Shown: positions 35,829 through 44,403 of the stretch, piece by piece
How the letters are laid out: each line of letters begins with the position of its first letter
Numbering within the stretch: the first letter of the stretch is position 1
NCBI GenBank assembly: GCA_963707555.1
Contig: CAVPQM010000014.1
Span: 310,001 to 374,000 of the forward strand
Direction of reading: 5' to 3'
DNA length: 64,000 nucleotides
Source: JAFAFN01 sp963707555
GTDB lineage: Bacteria > Actinomycetota > Acidimicrobiia > Acidimicrobiales > Microtrichaceae
The notes under the pieces: model-generated
What the model was told of the DNA's origin: nothing
Database searches by the model: none
The model's input: the letters and a program-made list of their open reading frames with translations, nothing else
Position numbers and translations under genes: made by a program

Positions 35829-36743
35829 ATGCCAGCACCGATGAACGACACTGCGCCGCTGCGGCTGCTCGCGGTGCACGCCCACCCCGACGACGAGGCC
35901 TCCAAGGGTGCGCCGACGGTCGCGAAGTACCGAGCCGAGGGGATCGGCGCCACGTTGGTGTGCTGCACCGGCGGCGAGGCCGGCGACGTGCTGAACCCGG
36001 CGATGGACACCCCCGAGGTCCGCGAGAACCTGCCGGCGGTGCGTCGTCGCGAGCTCGACGCTTCGTGCGACGCCATCGGCTACGACGTGGTCGAGCTGCT
36101 CGGCTACCACGACTCCGGCATGCCCGACACCCCGGAGAACGAGCGCCCCGACAACTTCTGGAACGCACCGCTGGATGAGGCGACCGAACGGCTGGTGCGC
36201 ATCATCCGCCGCGACCGACCACAGGTCATCGTGACCTACAGCGACGATCAGCAGCACTACGCGCACCCCGACCACCTGAAGGTGCACGACATCAGCGTCG
36301 CGGCGTTCGACCGTGCGGGTGACCCGGCGTGGTACCCCGACGCCGGCGAGCCGTGGCAGCCGCTGAAGCTGTACTACACCGAGTGGTCGGCGACCCGGAT
36401 CAAGGCGCTGCACGGGAAGTACGTCGAGATGGGCATCGACTCGCCGTTCCAGGGTGACTGGATCGAGCGCATCAACGAGATGGAGGCGACCGAGCGGATC
36501 ACGACGCGGGTGCCGATCGCCGAGTACTACGAGGCGCGCGACGCCGCGCTGCGTGCGCATGCCACCCAGGTCGATCCGGACGAGTCCTTCTGGTTCGGGC
36601 TGCCCTCCGAGGTGGCGCGCGACGCGCATCCCTACGACGACTACGTGCTCGCTCGGTCCCTGGTCGACATCGGCGTCGCCGGGACCCCTGGCGTCGACGG
36701 CGTCTACGAGACCGACCTGTTCGCCGGTGTGCCCGGTCGGTGA
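35829..36743 (+). CDS. mca: Mycothiol S-conjugate amidase (PIG-L family)
   Basis: A 304-residue zinc amidase that splits mycothiol S-conjugates during detoxification, releasing a mercapturic acid. LLAVHAHPDDEASKGAPT (His19, Asp22) and YAHPDHLKVHDISV give the zinc ligands. Mca features include GIGATLVCCTGGEAGDVLNPAMD and ELLGYHDSGMPDTPEN. The length and the EASKGA motif fit Mca better than the deacetylase MshB. It supports a mycothiol-making actinomycete. A GNAT gene overlaps its stop by four bases. Confidence 0.9.
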   Translation: MPAPMNDTAPLRLLAVHAHPDDEASKGAPTVAKYRAEGIGATLVCCTGGEAGDVLNPAMDTPEVRENLPAVRRRELDASCDAIGYDVVELLGYHDSGMPDTPENERPDNFWNAPLDEATERLVRIIRRDRPQVIVTYSDDQQHYAHPDHLKVHDISVAAFDRAGDPAWYPDAGEPWQPLKLYYTEWSATRIKALHGKYVEMGIDSPFQGDWIERINEMEATERITTRVPIAEYYEARDAALRAHATQVDPDESFWFGLPSEVARDAHPYDDYVLARSLVDIGVAGTPGVDGVYETDLFAGVPGR

Positions 36744-37679
36744 GCGACCCCGAACCGCTCGTCGAGTGGGACCCTCTCGTCGAATGGGAGCCGGACCGAG
36801 CAGGTGAGCTGGCGGTGCTGTGGAGCGCCGCCATGCCGAACGATCCGATCGGCGTCGACGACGTCGAGGCGGTGTGCTTCGGCCACGGGTTGACCTCGCC
36901 CGACGACGTCCTGCAGGTCGTCGACGCGGCCACCATCGCGACGGCGTCGGGGTCCGGGGCGGTCACCGTGACCGTCACCGGAGTGGGGGAGCACCGCTCC
37001 GCCCACCTGCAGCTGCTGGTGGTGCACCCGGGTCGCCGGAGCCGTGGCATCGGCCGGGTGCTGGTCGCGGCCGCCGAGCAGTGGGTGCGTGACCGAGGCA
37101 TCGACGAGCTGACCGTCGGCGGGGCGGCGCCGTTCTACCTGTTCACCGGGATCGACAGCCGCTGGACCCCGGCGATCTGCCTGTTCGAGTCGCTGGGCTA
37201 CGAACGCAGCGGCGCCGAGCTCGACCTGTCGTGCGCGACTCGCGGCAGCGCCGCTCGCCGAGCCGGCACAGGCGCCGACGCCGTGGTCGTCGAGTCGGTG
37301 GACGACGACGAGCGCGCCGCTGCACTGATGGCGATGGTCGAACGGGACTGGCCCCTGTGGTCGGCAGAGTTCCGCAGGGCGGCCGAGGCCGGCACCGTCT
37401 CGATCGCTCGTGACGGCGAGGGCGGGGCCGTGCTGGGCGCCGCGGCGCACTCGGTGAGTCGCTTCGGCGTCGTCGGGCCCGTCCGCGGTCGCGCCGGACG
37501 CTCACGGCCGTGGCATTGGTTCGGCGCTGATGGCGGCGGTGCTCGCCGACCTGTCCGTCGCAGGGCTGCGCACGGCAGAGATCGCCTGGACCTCGACGGT
37601 GCGGTTCTACGCGAAGGCGTGCGGCGCGACGATCGCTCGGACGTCGCTGCTCATGCGGCGCACGCTGCGCGAGGCGTGA
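36740..37679 (+). CDS. Double GNAT-domain acetyltransferase (one frameshift)
   Basis: About 313 residues after repair. The first GNAT domain has LQLLVVHPGRRSRGIGRVLVAAAEQWVRDRG as the acetyl-CoA-binding segment. The second, after ALMAMVERDWPLW, needs a one-base shift near 37495 to give the equivalent GRGIGSALMAAVLADLSVAGLRTAEI and the end STVRFYAKACGATIARTS. Start GTG overlaps the mca stop (GTGA). Two-domain layout and position next to mca recall mycothiol synthase, but MshD-specific sequence is not seen. Substrate unknown. Confidence 0.78.
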
Positions 37680-37726
37680 GCCGTGTTCGGGCGGCGCCGT
37701 GAAGCGACAGCGGTAGCGTTCGAGTC

Positions 37727-38593
37727 GTGAACACGCCCGAGGCCACTTCCACCACCGACCTCACGCTCGCCGAACGGCTCGGCTACGCGGCCGACGCCAA
37801 GCTGCTGATCGTCAACTGCGACGACCTCGGCTCGTGCCACTCGGCCAACGTCGGCGTCTACGACGCCTGCGCGACGGGCGTCGCGACCAGCGCCACGCTC
37901 ATGGTGCCGTGCCCGTGGGCCCGCGAGGCCGCCGCCGCGTACCGCGGCGAGGACGTCGGCGTGCACCTCACGCTCAACGCCGAGTACGAGCTCTACCGCT
38001 GGGGACCGATCACCCACGCGCCGTCGCTGCTCGACGGCGACGGCGGGTTCCCCCGCACCGTCGAGGACGTGTGGGACCACGCCGACCTCGACGAGGTGCG
38101 CCGCGAGCTGCGGGCCCAGATCGAGCGGGCCATCCTCTGGGGCTTCGACGTCAGCCACCTCGACTCCCACATGGGCACGCTGCAGCTGCGCCCCGAGTTC
38201 TTCGACGTCTACCTCGAGCTGGCCGTCGAGTTCGGCCTGCCGCTGCGCCTCTCCGGGCGTCGACACCGAGCGACTCGTCGGCTTCCCGTTCCGCCACCTC
38301 GCCGCCGAGGAGGGCGTGGTGTTCCCCGACCACTTGGTCTACGTCGCCCGGCGTCGGCGCCGACCGGCCTTCGAGGCGATGCTCGCCGACCTGCGGCCCG
38401 GCGTCACCGAGGTCTATCTCCACCCGGCGACGTCGACACCCCGAGCTGCGGGCGTTCGCCCCCGACTGGGAGGGCCGCGTCGACGACCACGCTGCTGCTC
38501 ACCGACGACCCCGCGATCCGGGCCCGCCTGGACGACCTCGGCGTGCAGTTGATCGGGTGGCGCGAGCTGCGCGACCTGCAGCGCGCCGGCTGA
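37727..38593 (+). CDS. ChbG/YdjC-family carbohydrate deacetylase (several frameshifts)
   Basis: About 287 residues if repaired. The first 175 are continuous: LLIVNCDDLGSCHSANVGVYDA with the metal Asp pair, VGVHLTLNAEY with the metal His, and DVSHLDSHMGTLQLRPEF with the second His site. From about 38258 the frame changes at least four times: TERLVGFPF, VVFPDHLVYVA, AFEAMLADLRPGVTEVYLHPAT, ELRAFAPDWEGRVDDH, then LLLTDDPAIRARLDDLGVQLIGWRELRDLQ. YdjC proteins remove acetyl groups from chito-oligosaccharides; activity depends on whether the shifts are real. Confidence 0.8.
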   Translation: MNTPEATSTTDLTLAERLGYAADAKLLIVNCDDLGSCHSANVGVYDACATGVATSATLMVPCPWAREAAAAYRGEDVGVHLTLNAEYELYRWGPITHAPSLLDGDGGFPRTVEDVWDHADLDEVRRELRAQIERAILWGFDVSHLDSHMGTLQLRPEFFDVYLELAVEFGLPLRLSGRRHRATRRLPVPPPRRRGGRGVPRPLGLRRPASAPTGLRGDARRPAARRHRGLSPPGDVDTPSCGRSPPTGRAASTTTLLLTDDPAIRARLDDLGVQLIGWRELRDLQRAG

Positions 38594-38626
38594 ACAGCGA
38601 GCAGCCGCAGCTGCCCTCCGTTGAGC

Positions 38627-38643
38627 TGTAGCAAATTGCTACA
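38627..38643. promoter_or_regulatory. Palindromic operator of the ParD-like/zeta module
   Basis: TGTAGCAA-a-TTGCTACA, a perfect 17-bp palindrome 22 bp before the antitoxin start, in an A/T-rich patch with promoter-like ACACTT. Placement fits autoregulation by the antitoxin. Confidence 0.8.
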
Positions 38644-38665
38644 CTTGGTTTCGGAGGTGTTCGAC

Positions 38666-39079
38666 ATGTCCTCATCGATTCCCACCAGGGTCAGCCGAGA
38701 ACTGCACGAGACCGCCCGGCTGGCCAGCGAGGTCACCAGTCGCAGCGTGACCCAGCAGATCGAGCACTGGGCACGGATCGGCCGAGAGGTCGAACTCGCG
38801 TCGTCCACCTCGCAGCGCGAGGTCGCAGCCGTCCTGGCCGGTCTCGGCTCCTACGACGACCTCGGCGTCGAGGAGCAGTCGCTGGTGCGGGCGCGCTGGG
38901 CGGAGCGCATCGAACAGCGGCTCGGATCGATCGATCTGGTGGCGGAGTTCGCCGAGCAGGGCGCGACCTATGTCGAGATGGACGACGACGGGCGCATCGT
39001 GCGTCGGGCACCCGATGGACAGGTCCTCGAGGTGATCGACCCCGACGAGGGCTCCGCCGAGGTGCCGGCGGCGGGCTGA
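38666..39079 (+). CDS. ParD-like antitoxin
   Basis: A 137-residue protein. Its first half has the ParD-like signature STRVSRELHETARLASEVTSRSVTQQIEHWARIGREVE, a ribbon-helix-helix dimer that binds DNA. The second half (VEMDDDGRIVRRAPDGQVLEVI) is a beta-rich arm likely to cover the toxin. ATG at 38666 is chosen: the palindromic operator ends 22 bp upstream. The zeta-toxin gene starts one base after its stop. Confidence 0.85.
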   Translation: MSSSIPTRVSRELHETARLASEVTSRSVTQQIEHWARIGREVELASSTSQREVAAVLAGLGSYDDLGVEEQSLVRARWAERIEQRLGSIDLVAEFAEQGATYVEMDDDGRIVRRAPDGQVLEVIDPDEGSAEVPAAG

Positions 39080-39080
39080 G

Positions 39081-39662
39081 GTGGGCGACCCGGTCCTCCA
39101 TCTCCTGGCAGGTCCCAACGGCGCCGGCAAGACGACCTTTCACGACCGGGTGCTCGCCCCGGCCACGGGCTTGCCGTTCGTCAACGCGGACCACCTGGCT
39201 GCCCGTCACTGGCCCGGCGACGAATCGGCACACGGCTACGACGCGGCGGTCCTCGCCGCGGACGAGCGTCGACGGCTGCTCGACGAGCGCCGATCGTTCA
39301 GCACCGAGACGGTCTTCTCGCACATCTCCAAGGTCGAGCTGGTCGAGTACGCGCAGTCGCTCGGCTACCTGGTGGCGCTGCACGTGGTGATGGTGCCCGA
39401 GGAGCTGTCGGTGCACCGCGTTCCCGAGCGGGTGCACAACGGCGGCCACCATGTGCCCGAGCACCTGGTCCGGGCGCGCTGGCACCGGCTCTGGCCACTC
39501 GTCGCCGAGGCGATCACGCTCGCCGACGACGCAGCGGTCTACGACAACTCGAGCGCCCGGGACCCGTTCCGGCGGGTCGCGAGCTTCTGGCGTGGGGTGC
39601 CCGTCGGCTCCGTCGACTGGCCGGCGTGGACGCCGGCGGCGTTGGTCGAACTGGCGAGGTGA
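39081..39662 (+). CDS. Zeta-toxin-family kinase
   Basis: A 193-residue P-loop protein: AGPNGAGKTT at about 10-19 is the Walker A. FVNADHLA, RSFSTETVFSH and YLVALHVVMV follow the order of zeta toxins and the related UDP-sugar kinase-like ATPases. Zeta toxins phosphorylate UDP-N-acetylglucosamine and block wall synthesis, but this short subgroup is not biochemically defined. GTG at 39081 lies one base after the antitoxin stop. The ParD-like partner is less usual than epsilon. Confidence 0.85.
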   Translation: MGDPVLHLLAGPNGAGKTTFHDRVLAPATGLPFVNADHLAARHWPGDESAHGYDAAVLAADERRRLLDERRSFSTETVFSHISKVELVEYAQSLGYLVALHVVMVPEELSVHRVPERVHNGGHHVPEHLVRARWHRLWPLVAEAITLADDAAVYDNSSARDPFRRVASFWRGVPVGSVDWPAWTPAALVELAR

Positions 39663-39748
39663 CACTCCTCGACTGGCTGCATGTCGCCGCTTGCTCAATG
39701 GCCTCGAACACCGCTTGGGTCACGAGAGTCTCGTGATCGGCGCGGGCG

Positions 39749-40141
39749 TCAGGCCCGCAGTCTGTGGAGCTGTTCGAGCTGTGCTGCGATCTCCTCGATG
39801 GTCGACCCGGAAGAAGCGACGGCCATGACGAGGTCGTAGACGTCGTCATTCGTGGCAGCGGCCACGCTGGAGTCGTTGATCTCCAGGAAGACGGCGGTGG
39901 CGAGCCAGCCCAGGCGCTTGTTGCCATCGACCAGCGCATGGTTGGCGACGACCGACTGGAGCAGCGCAGCGGCCTTCGCCCAGACGGTCGGATATGCATC
40001 GTCGGCGCCGAGTGTGGTCTGCGGTCGGGCAACAGCTGATCCGAGGAGGCCCGCATCGCGGATCGGTGGTGGATCGCCGAGCAACCGCCGTGCAAGTCCG
40101 ATGACATCGTCGAGGTCAAGGAACTCGACCGGGTCGCTCAC
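39749..40141 (-). CDS. Doc-type Fic-fold toxin
   Basis: A 130-residue Doc toxin. The Fic motif NHALVDGNKRLGWLA (His68) is the Doc form, used to phosphorylate EF-Tu in the P1 system. The N-terminal EFLDLDDVIGLARRLLGDP and IRDAGLLGSAVARPQTT are also typical. GTG at 40141 overlaps the antitoxin stop by four bases, so it is translated after the antitoxin. Convergent with the zeta gene 86 bp away. Confidence 0.9.
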   Translation of the reverse strand: MSDPVEFLDLDDVIGLARRLLGDPPPIRDAGLLGSAVARPQTTLGADDAYPTVWAKAAALLQSVVANHALVDGNKRLGWLATAVFLEINDSSVAAATNDDVYDLVMAVASSGSTIEEIAAQLEQLHRLRA

Positions 40142-40341
40142 CGTCCGAGGCGCTCGATGGCGTCGGCGTGCACGTCCAGGATCAGGTCTGTCGCGGTCGA
40201 CACCCTTGACCGGTGCTCGCTCCTCGCGATGTAGTCGCGGATCGCCCTGCGTGCGGCATCCTGCATGGAGATGCCCTCGGCAGCGGCCCGCGCCCTGAGT
40301 GCTTCCTGGTCGTGCTCGTCGAGCCGCAGCGTCATGGCCAT
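40138..40341 (-). CDS. Ribbon-helix-helix antitoxin of the Doc module
   Basis: A 67-residue CopG/Arc-like protein: MTLRLDEHDQEALRARAAAEGISMQDAARRAIRDYIARSE is the RHH fold, and the C-terminal helix (DLILDVHADAIERLG) would neutralise Doc. It lies upstream of the toxin on the same strand. Met at 40341 or 40335 (MAMTL). An imperfect palindrome at 40349-40367 precedes it. Confidence 0.87.
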   Translation of the reverse strand: MAMTLRLDEHDQEALRARAAAEGISMQDAARRAIRDYIARSEHRSRVSTATDLILDVHADAIERLGR

Positions 40342-40348
40342 CGCGGAA

Positions 40349-40367
40349 TGGTATCACTTTGACACCA
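40349..40367. promoter_or_regulatory. Operator-like inverted repeat of the Doc module
   Basis: TGGTATCA-ctt-TGACACCA, one mismatch per arm, starting eight bases upstream of the antitoxin start. Fits autoregulation by the RHH antitoxin. Confidence 0.65.
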
Positions 40368-40434
40368 GAACGGTTCGGGGCGGGCCAGGTGCCCAGCTCG
40401 CCGGCTCGCGACGTCTGGACTCCTCAGCGTCCGC

Positions 40435-40974
40435 TCACTCCTCGAAGGGGTGCTCGCACACGCTCCACAGCCCGACGCCCGCGTCCCACGCGGCGCCGGC
40501 TGCGGCGCGGAAGGTGTCGACGTGCTCGACGTTCGGCGGGAACGTGTACTGGTCGGCGAACCCATCGGTGACCATGCGCAGGTTGACGAAGTCGCCATCG
40601 GAGGCCCGAGAGACGTAACCGAGCAGCCGGTCGTAGCGGTCACGCGCCTCGACGTCACGTTCGATGCGGATCGCGGTGCCGGGCGGGACCAGCTCGGCCA
40701 GGTGCGCCGACGCCTCCTTGCCGAAGCACATCACCGGACGGTTCCGATCGACGCTCTCGGGTGTGTTGATACCGATGAGCCGCAGCCGCTCGTCGACACC
40801 GCCGATATCGACGACCAGGGTGTCGCCGTCGACCACGCGGACCACGGTCGCGTTGGCCTCGACGGCGTCACCGGGGTCACCCGGCCCGTCGGTGCCGCAG
40901 CTCGCCGCAATGAGCGCGGCACACACTGCGGCGATGACCGCTGCGACACGGATCTGACGAGTCGCAGCGGTCAC
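40435..40974 (-). CDS. Thermonuclease-like lipoprotein (SNase fold)
   Basis: A 179-residue secreted nuclease homologue. The signal peptide ends at a lipobox-like AASC (Cys26). The SNase domain shows VVRVVDGDTLVVDIGG, RLRLIGINTPES, CFGKEASAHL, RDVEARDRYDRLLGYVS and NLRMVTDGFA. Key catalytic positions (Asp in DGDT, Arg in RLIGI, Glu in PES, Arg in DRYDR) are kept, so it is probably an active surface nuclease. Confidence 0.88.
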   Translation of the reverse strand: MTAATRQIRVAAVIAAVCAALIAASCGTDGPGDPGDAVEANATVVRVVDGDTLVVDIGGVDERLRLIGINTPESVDRNRPVMCFGKEASAHLAELVPPGTAIRIERDVEARDRYDRLLGYVSRASDGDFVNLRMVTDGFADQYTFPPNVEHVDTFRAAAGAAWDAGVGLWSVCEHPFEE

Positions 40975-40981
40975 CGTCGTG

Positions 40982-42160
40982 TCAGACCCGCTGCAGGATC
41001 GTGCCGGTGCCCAGACCGCCGCCGCAGCACATGCTGATCAGGGCGTTGGTGCCGTCGGTCCGCTCGAGCTCGTTGAGCGCCTTGGTGAGCAGGAACGCTC
41101 CGGTGGCGCCGAGCGGGTGGCCGAGCGCGATCGCCCCGCCGTTCGGGTTGGTCGTGTCGAGATCAGCGCCGACCTCCTTCGCCCAGGCGAGCACGACCGA
41201 CGCGAACGCCTCGTTGATCTCGAAGGTGTCGATGTCGTCGATCGTCAGGCCGGTGCGGCTGAGCAGGTGCTTGGTCGCATCCATCGGGCCGGTGAGCATG
41301 AGCACCGGGTCGACGCCGACGAGGCACGTGTCGACGATCTTGGCCCGAGGCGTCAGCCCGAGCTCGGCGGCCTTCTCCGCCGACATGATCAGCACCGCAG
41401 CGGCACCGTCGGAGATCTGCGAGGCCGAGCCCGCCGTGTGCACGCCGTCTTCACGAGCGACGGGCTTGAGGGTCGAGAGCTTCTCGAGGGTGGTCTCGCG
41501 CAGGCCTTCGTCACGGACGACGGTGTGGGTGGTGCCGGTGGGCTTGCCCTCGTCGTCGACGTCGGGCGCCTCGATCGGGGTGACCTGACCCTCGAAGTGG
41601 CCGTTCTCCCACGCCTTGGCGGCGAGCTGCTGGGAACGGAGCCCGAACTCGTCGCAATCCGCGCGGCTGACGCCCCACTTCTCGGCGATGCGCTCGGCGC
41701 CCTCGAACTGCGAGGTGAACTCGTACTGCGAGAAGTAGGTCTTCGGGATCGGCACGCCGAGACCGAGCTTCTTGGAGCTGTTCGAGCCGATCGGGATGCG
41801 GCTCATGGACTCGACGCCACAGGCGACTGCGACGTCGACCACGCCACCGGCGACGAGCGCCGTGGCCAGGTTGGTCGCCTGCTGGGAGGAACCGCACTGC
41901 GTGTCGACAGTGGTCGCCGCGACGGTCATGGGCAGCCCGGCGGTGAGCCAGGCGGTCCGGGTGATGTCGAAGGACTGCTCGCCGACCTGGCTGACGCAGC
42001 CGCCGACGACCTGGCCGACCTGGGCAGGGTCGATGCCCGAGCGGGCGACGAGCTCACGCAGCACGGTGGCGAGCAGGTCGGCCGGATGCACGGTGGACAG
42101 GCCCCCGTTGCGTCGGCCGACGGGTGAACGAACGGCGTCGATGATCACTACGTCAGACAT
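40982..42160 (-). CDS. Acetyl-CoA acetyltransferase / thiolase
   Basis: A 392-residue thiolase. DTQCGSSQQA gives the acyl-accepting Cys89; NPNGGAIALGHPLGATG gives His348; SMCCGGGLGTG gives Cys378. INEAFA is present. Starts MSDVVIIDAVRSPVGRRNGGL. Degrades or builds 3-ketoacyl-CoA; the actinomycete paralogues with the TQCGSS motif often act in steroid or long-chain beta-oxidation, which is inference here. Single gene, no operon partner. Confidence 0.93.
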   Translation of the reverse strand: MSDVVIIDAVRSPVGRRNGGLSTVHPADLLATVLRELVARSGIDPAQVGQVVGGCVSQVGEQSFDITRTAWLTAGLPMTVAATTVDTQCGSSQQATNLATALVAGGVVDVAVACGVESMSRIPIGSNSSKKLGLGVPIPKTYFSQYEFTSQFEGAERIAEKWGVSRADCDEFGLRSQQLAAKAWENGHFEGQVTPIEAPDVDDEGKPTGTTHTVVRDEGLRETTLEKLSTLKPVAREDGVHTAGSASQISDGAAAVLIMSAEKAAELGLTPRAKIVDTCLVGVDPVLMLTGPMDATKHLLSRTGLTIDDIDTFEINEAFASVVLAWAKEVGADLDTTNPNGGAIALGHPLGATGAFLLTKALNELERTDGTNALISMCCGGGLGTGTILQRV

Positions 42161-42185
42161 CGCGTCATCCTAGGGAGAGGGTGGC

Positions 42186-42452
42186 TCAGGCGGCGGACGG
42201 ACGTGCGGTGTGCTCGGCCTCGAGCAGCTTGGCCGCAGCGGTACGGGCGGCGGCCGCACGGGCCGCCAGCTCGTTGTCGCGACGGGCGATCCGCTCGGCG
42301 TCACGCTCGGTCGCACGACGGCTGGCCTCTTGCAGGGCCGCACGGGCCTCGCTCAGCCCACGCCGACCGACCTGGCGGGTCCGCTCGTCGAGGCGGCCCA
42401 ACTCACTCGGTCCGGCCGACTCGCCACTCATGAGTACGAGTTGCTGTGTCAT
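42186..42452 (-). CDS. Small coiled-coil hypothetical protein
   Basis: An 88-residue protein, nearly all helix: DERTRQVGRRGLSEARAALQEASRRATERDAERIARRDNELAARAAAARTAAAKLLEAE. Highly charged with heptad-like spacing. No family recognised. ATG at 42452 is chosen over a longer Arg/Pro-rich frame. Divergent from the GNAT gene. Confidence 0.6.
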   Translation of the reverse strand: MTQQLVLMSGESAGPSELGRLDERTRQVGRRGLSEARAALQEASRRATERDAERIARRDNELAARAAAARTAAAKLLEAEHTARPSAA

Positions 42453-42582
42453 GGAGCCAGTATGCGGAGGGGGTGTGACAGTGAAGCAACGGGGAGCCCT
42501 CCCCGAGGAACGGCAAGCGGGATCGGGGCCCCTGGACCGAAAACACCCGGCCGACACCTGCCGGCTCGTGGAAGATGTCGCC

Positions 42583-43392
42583 ATGACCGCCACCGGTGAA
42601 CGGCTCCTGGCCCAGCGCAACCTGTTCGACTTCTACCGGGCCATGGCGGCCTGGTCGGGGGAGCGAGGAGCCAGCGCGGAGATCGACGGCGTGCTGCTCT
42701 ACGGCACCGCCACCGACTTCCCGGTGACGTGCAACGGCGCCGCCCGGGTCGACCCGGCGGTCGCCGACGAGACGGTGCTCGACGTCGCCGCAGGGTGGTT
42801 CGCCGAACGTGGCACCGGGTTCACCCTGCAGGTCGAGGACCCCGACGGTGACGACGCCGGGCTGGTCGCCGCGGCCGAGGTCCGAGGGCTTGTCACGCTC
42901 AGCCATGCACCAGCGATGGTGTGCCGAGCACGACTGGATGACGCCGTCGCCCCGGACGGCATCGAGCTGCAATGGGTCAGCGGTGCCGATGGTCTCGCGG
43001 ACGACTTCGTGTCGGTGTCGGACCGTGCCTACCAGTCCCTCGGCATGACCGCCGGGGTCATCGAGGACGTGATCGTCCGTCGCGACCTGCTCTGTGTCGA
43101 CGGCGTGCACTCCGTCGTGGCGGTCTCCGACGACGGCCCGCTCGCTGCGGCGCAGCTGGTGATGAGCGATCCGATCGACGGCGTCGCGGTCGCGGGCGTC
43201 TACTACGTCGGCACCCTCGAGGCCGCCCGCGGCAGGGGACTGGGCGAGCTCGTCACGCGCGCCGTGACCAACAAGGGCTTCGACCTGGGCGCCGGGTTCG
43301 CGAGCCTCCAGGCCACCGACATGGGGGCGCCCATCTACGCCCGGATGGGCTACGAGCTGCTCACCACCTACCGAGGGCTCGTGCAGTTCTGA
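42583..43392 (+). CDS. GNAT-family acetyltransferase
   Basis: A 269-residue protein. The N-terminal half (LLAQRNLFDFYRAMAAW, SAEIDGVLLYGTATDFPVTCNGAARVD) resembles a degenerate GNAT domain. The C-terminal half has the working fold, with AGVYYVGTLEAARGRGLGELVTRAVTNKGFDLG as the acetyl-CoA segment and ATDMGAPIYARMGYELLTTYRGLV at the end. Substrate unknown. Confidence 0.85.
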   Translation: MTATGERLLAQRNLFDFYRAMAAWSGERGASAEIDGVLLYGTATDFPVTCNGAARVDPAVADETVLDVAAGWFAERGTGFTLQVEDPDGDDAGLVAAAEVRGLVTLSHAPAMVCRARLDDAVAPDGIELQWVSGADGLADDFVSVSDRAYQSLGMTAGVIEDVIVRRDLLCVDGVHSVVAVSDDGPLAAAQLVMSDPIDGVAVAGVYYVGTLEAARGRGLGELVTRAVTNKGFDLGAGFASLQATDMGAPIYARMGYELLTTYRGLVQF

Positions 43393-43428
43393 GCCCGGCG
43401 GTGGCGTGGACAGGGATCGGCGGCCCGG

Positions 43429-43875
43429 TCAGCCGCAGCTGCCGCTGACGACCTGACGGGACCGCTCGAGGGCGGCGTCACCGTCGACGGTCGTACTGCC
43501 ATTGCCGATCCAGACGCTGGTGGGCATCTCGCCGATGACCTCGGTGGTCCTCGACCTCGCGAGGTCGTCGAACGAGATGACCTCGCGTCCATCATCCGGT
43601 CCGCACCCCAGGATCAGCGTCTCGTCGGTGATCGCCAACCGGGTGTCGCCACGTGCTCCCGTCGGGGTGCCGTCGTGCACCTCGACGACCTGCGTCAGCG
43701 AGATGATGCCCAGCGGGCAGTCACGGCCGCTGCAGTCCACCGTTCGGACCTCGATGAGGTCGCCGTCGAGCTGCCGCTCGTCCCACGGCAGTGTCGTCGA
43801 CGTCTGATCGACCGACGAGCATCCGGACACGACCACGAGCAGGGCGACTGCTGTGAACCATCGAGCACTGATCAC
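43429..43875 (-). CDS. Hypothetical lipoprotein
   Basis: A 148-residue protein with signal peptide ISARWFTAVALLVVVSGCSS; lipobox VSGC at Cys19. The mature part is acidic with four more cysteines (VDCSGRDCPLG, LGCG, final SCG), suggesting two disulfides. No family recognised. Confidence 0.75.
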   Translation of the reverse strand: MISARWFTAVALLVVVSGCSSVDQTSTTLPWDERQLDGDLIEVRTVDCSGRDCPLGIISLTQVVEVHDGTPTGARGDTRLAITDETLILGCGPDDGREVISFDDLARSRTTEVIGEMPTSVWIGNGSTTVDGDAALERSRQVVSGSCG

Positions 43876-43942
43876 CCTGGACCTCCCACATCGAGCCCCT
43901 TCTCGGACGTCGACTCGGCGTCACCGGTTCCCGGAGCGAGCC

Positions 43943-44329
43943 TCAGAGCGGTCGGACGAGCTCGATCAGGTAGCCGTCGGGGTCGGCGACGTAGGCGGTG
44001 CGCTGTCCCCAGGGCCGGTCGTCGGGCGGGGTGATCGGCGTCGCGCCGGCAGCGACGAGCTCGTCGTAGGTGGCGTCGACGTCGTCGACCTGGAAGCCGA
44101 GCTCGAAGCCTGCTGCACCCGGCGCGGGATGCTGGATCTCACGGCCGAGGGTCGCCGCCATCGCGTCGACCTGGAAGAGCCCGAGCCGCACCTCGCCGAT
44201 GCGGAACTGCGAGTAGTCACCCGACTGGTGGTCGAACTCGGCGCCGATGACGTCGCGCCAGAACCGGGTCGACACCTCGATGTCGTCGACGACCAGCACC
44301 AGGTGGTCGAGTGACCGCGGCCTCAACAC
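43943..44329 (-). CDS. Glyoxalase/VOC-superfamily protein
   Basis: A 128-residue vicinal-oxygen-chelate protein with two beta-alpha-beta-beta-beta halves: LDHLVLVVDDIEVSTRFWRDVIG, RLGLFQVD, then ELGFQVDDVDATYDELVAAGATPITPPDDRPWGQRTAYVADPDGYLIELV. Metal positions His (LDHL), Glu (final IELV) look kept. The start is GTG at 44329, inside a 15-bp repeat array. Could be glyoxalase, dioxygenase or resistance-like; unresolved. Confidence 0.85.
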   Translation of the reverse strand: MLRPRSLDHLVLVVDDIEVSTRFWRDVIGAEFDHQSGDYSQFRIGEVRLGLFQVDAMAATLGREIQHPAPGAAGFELGFQVDDVDATYDELVAAGATPITPPDDRPWGQRTAYVADPDGYLIELVRPL

Positions 44330-44403
44330 GCCAGCCTCAACACGAACAGGCTCAACACGACAGCCTCGGCACGAACAGGCTCAACTCGAACAGGCTCAGC
44401 ACG
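44321..44403 (-). repeat. Tandem repeat of about 15 bp, six copies
   Basis: Core ctcaacacg(aaca) recurs at 44322, 44336, 44351, 44365, 44380 and 44395 (spacing 14-15). It fills the space between the amidase stop (44396) and the VOC start (44329) and includes both codons, so it may also affect translation of the VOC gene. Confidence 0.88.

Noticed and set aside
36740..37679. Mycothiol synthase (mshD)
   Set aside because: Two GNAT domains next to mca suggested it, but the MshD-specific sequence is not present and the frame is broken.
40979..42127. 382-codon plus-strand frame opposite the thiolase
   Set aside because: The minus strand reads as a complete thiolase with all catalytic residues, so the plus frame is a shadow.
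44321..44403. CRISPR-like array
   Set aside because: Units are 14-15 bp and adjacent with no spacers of unique sequence. It is a simple tandem repeat.
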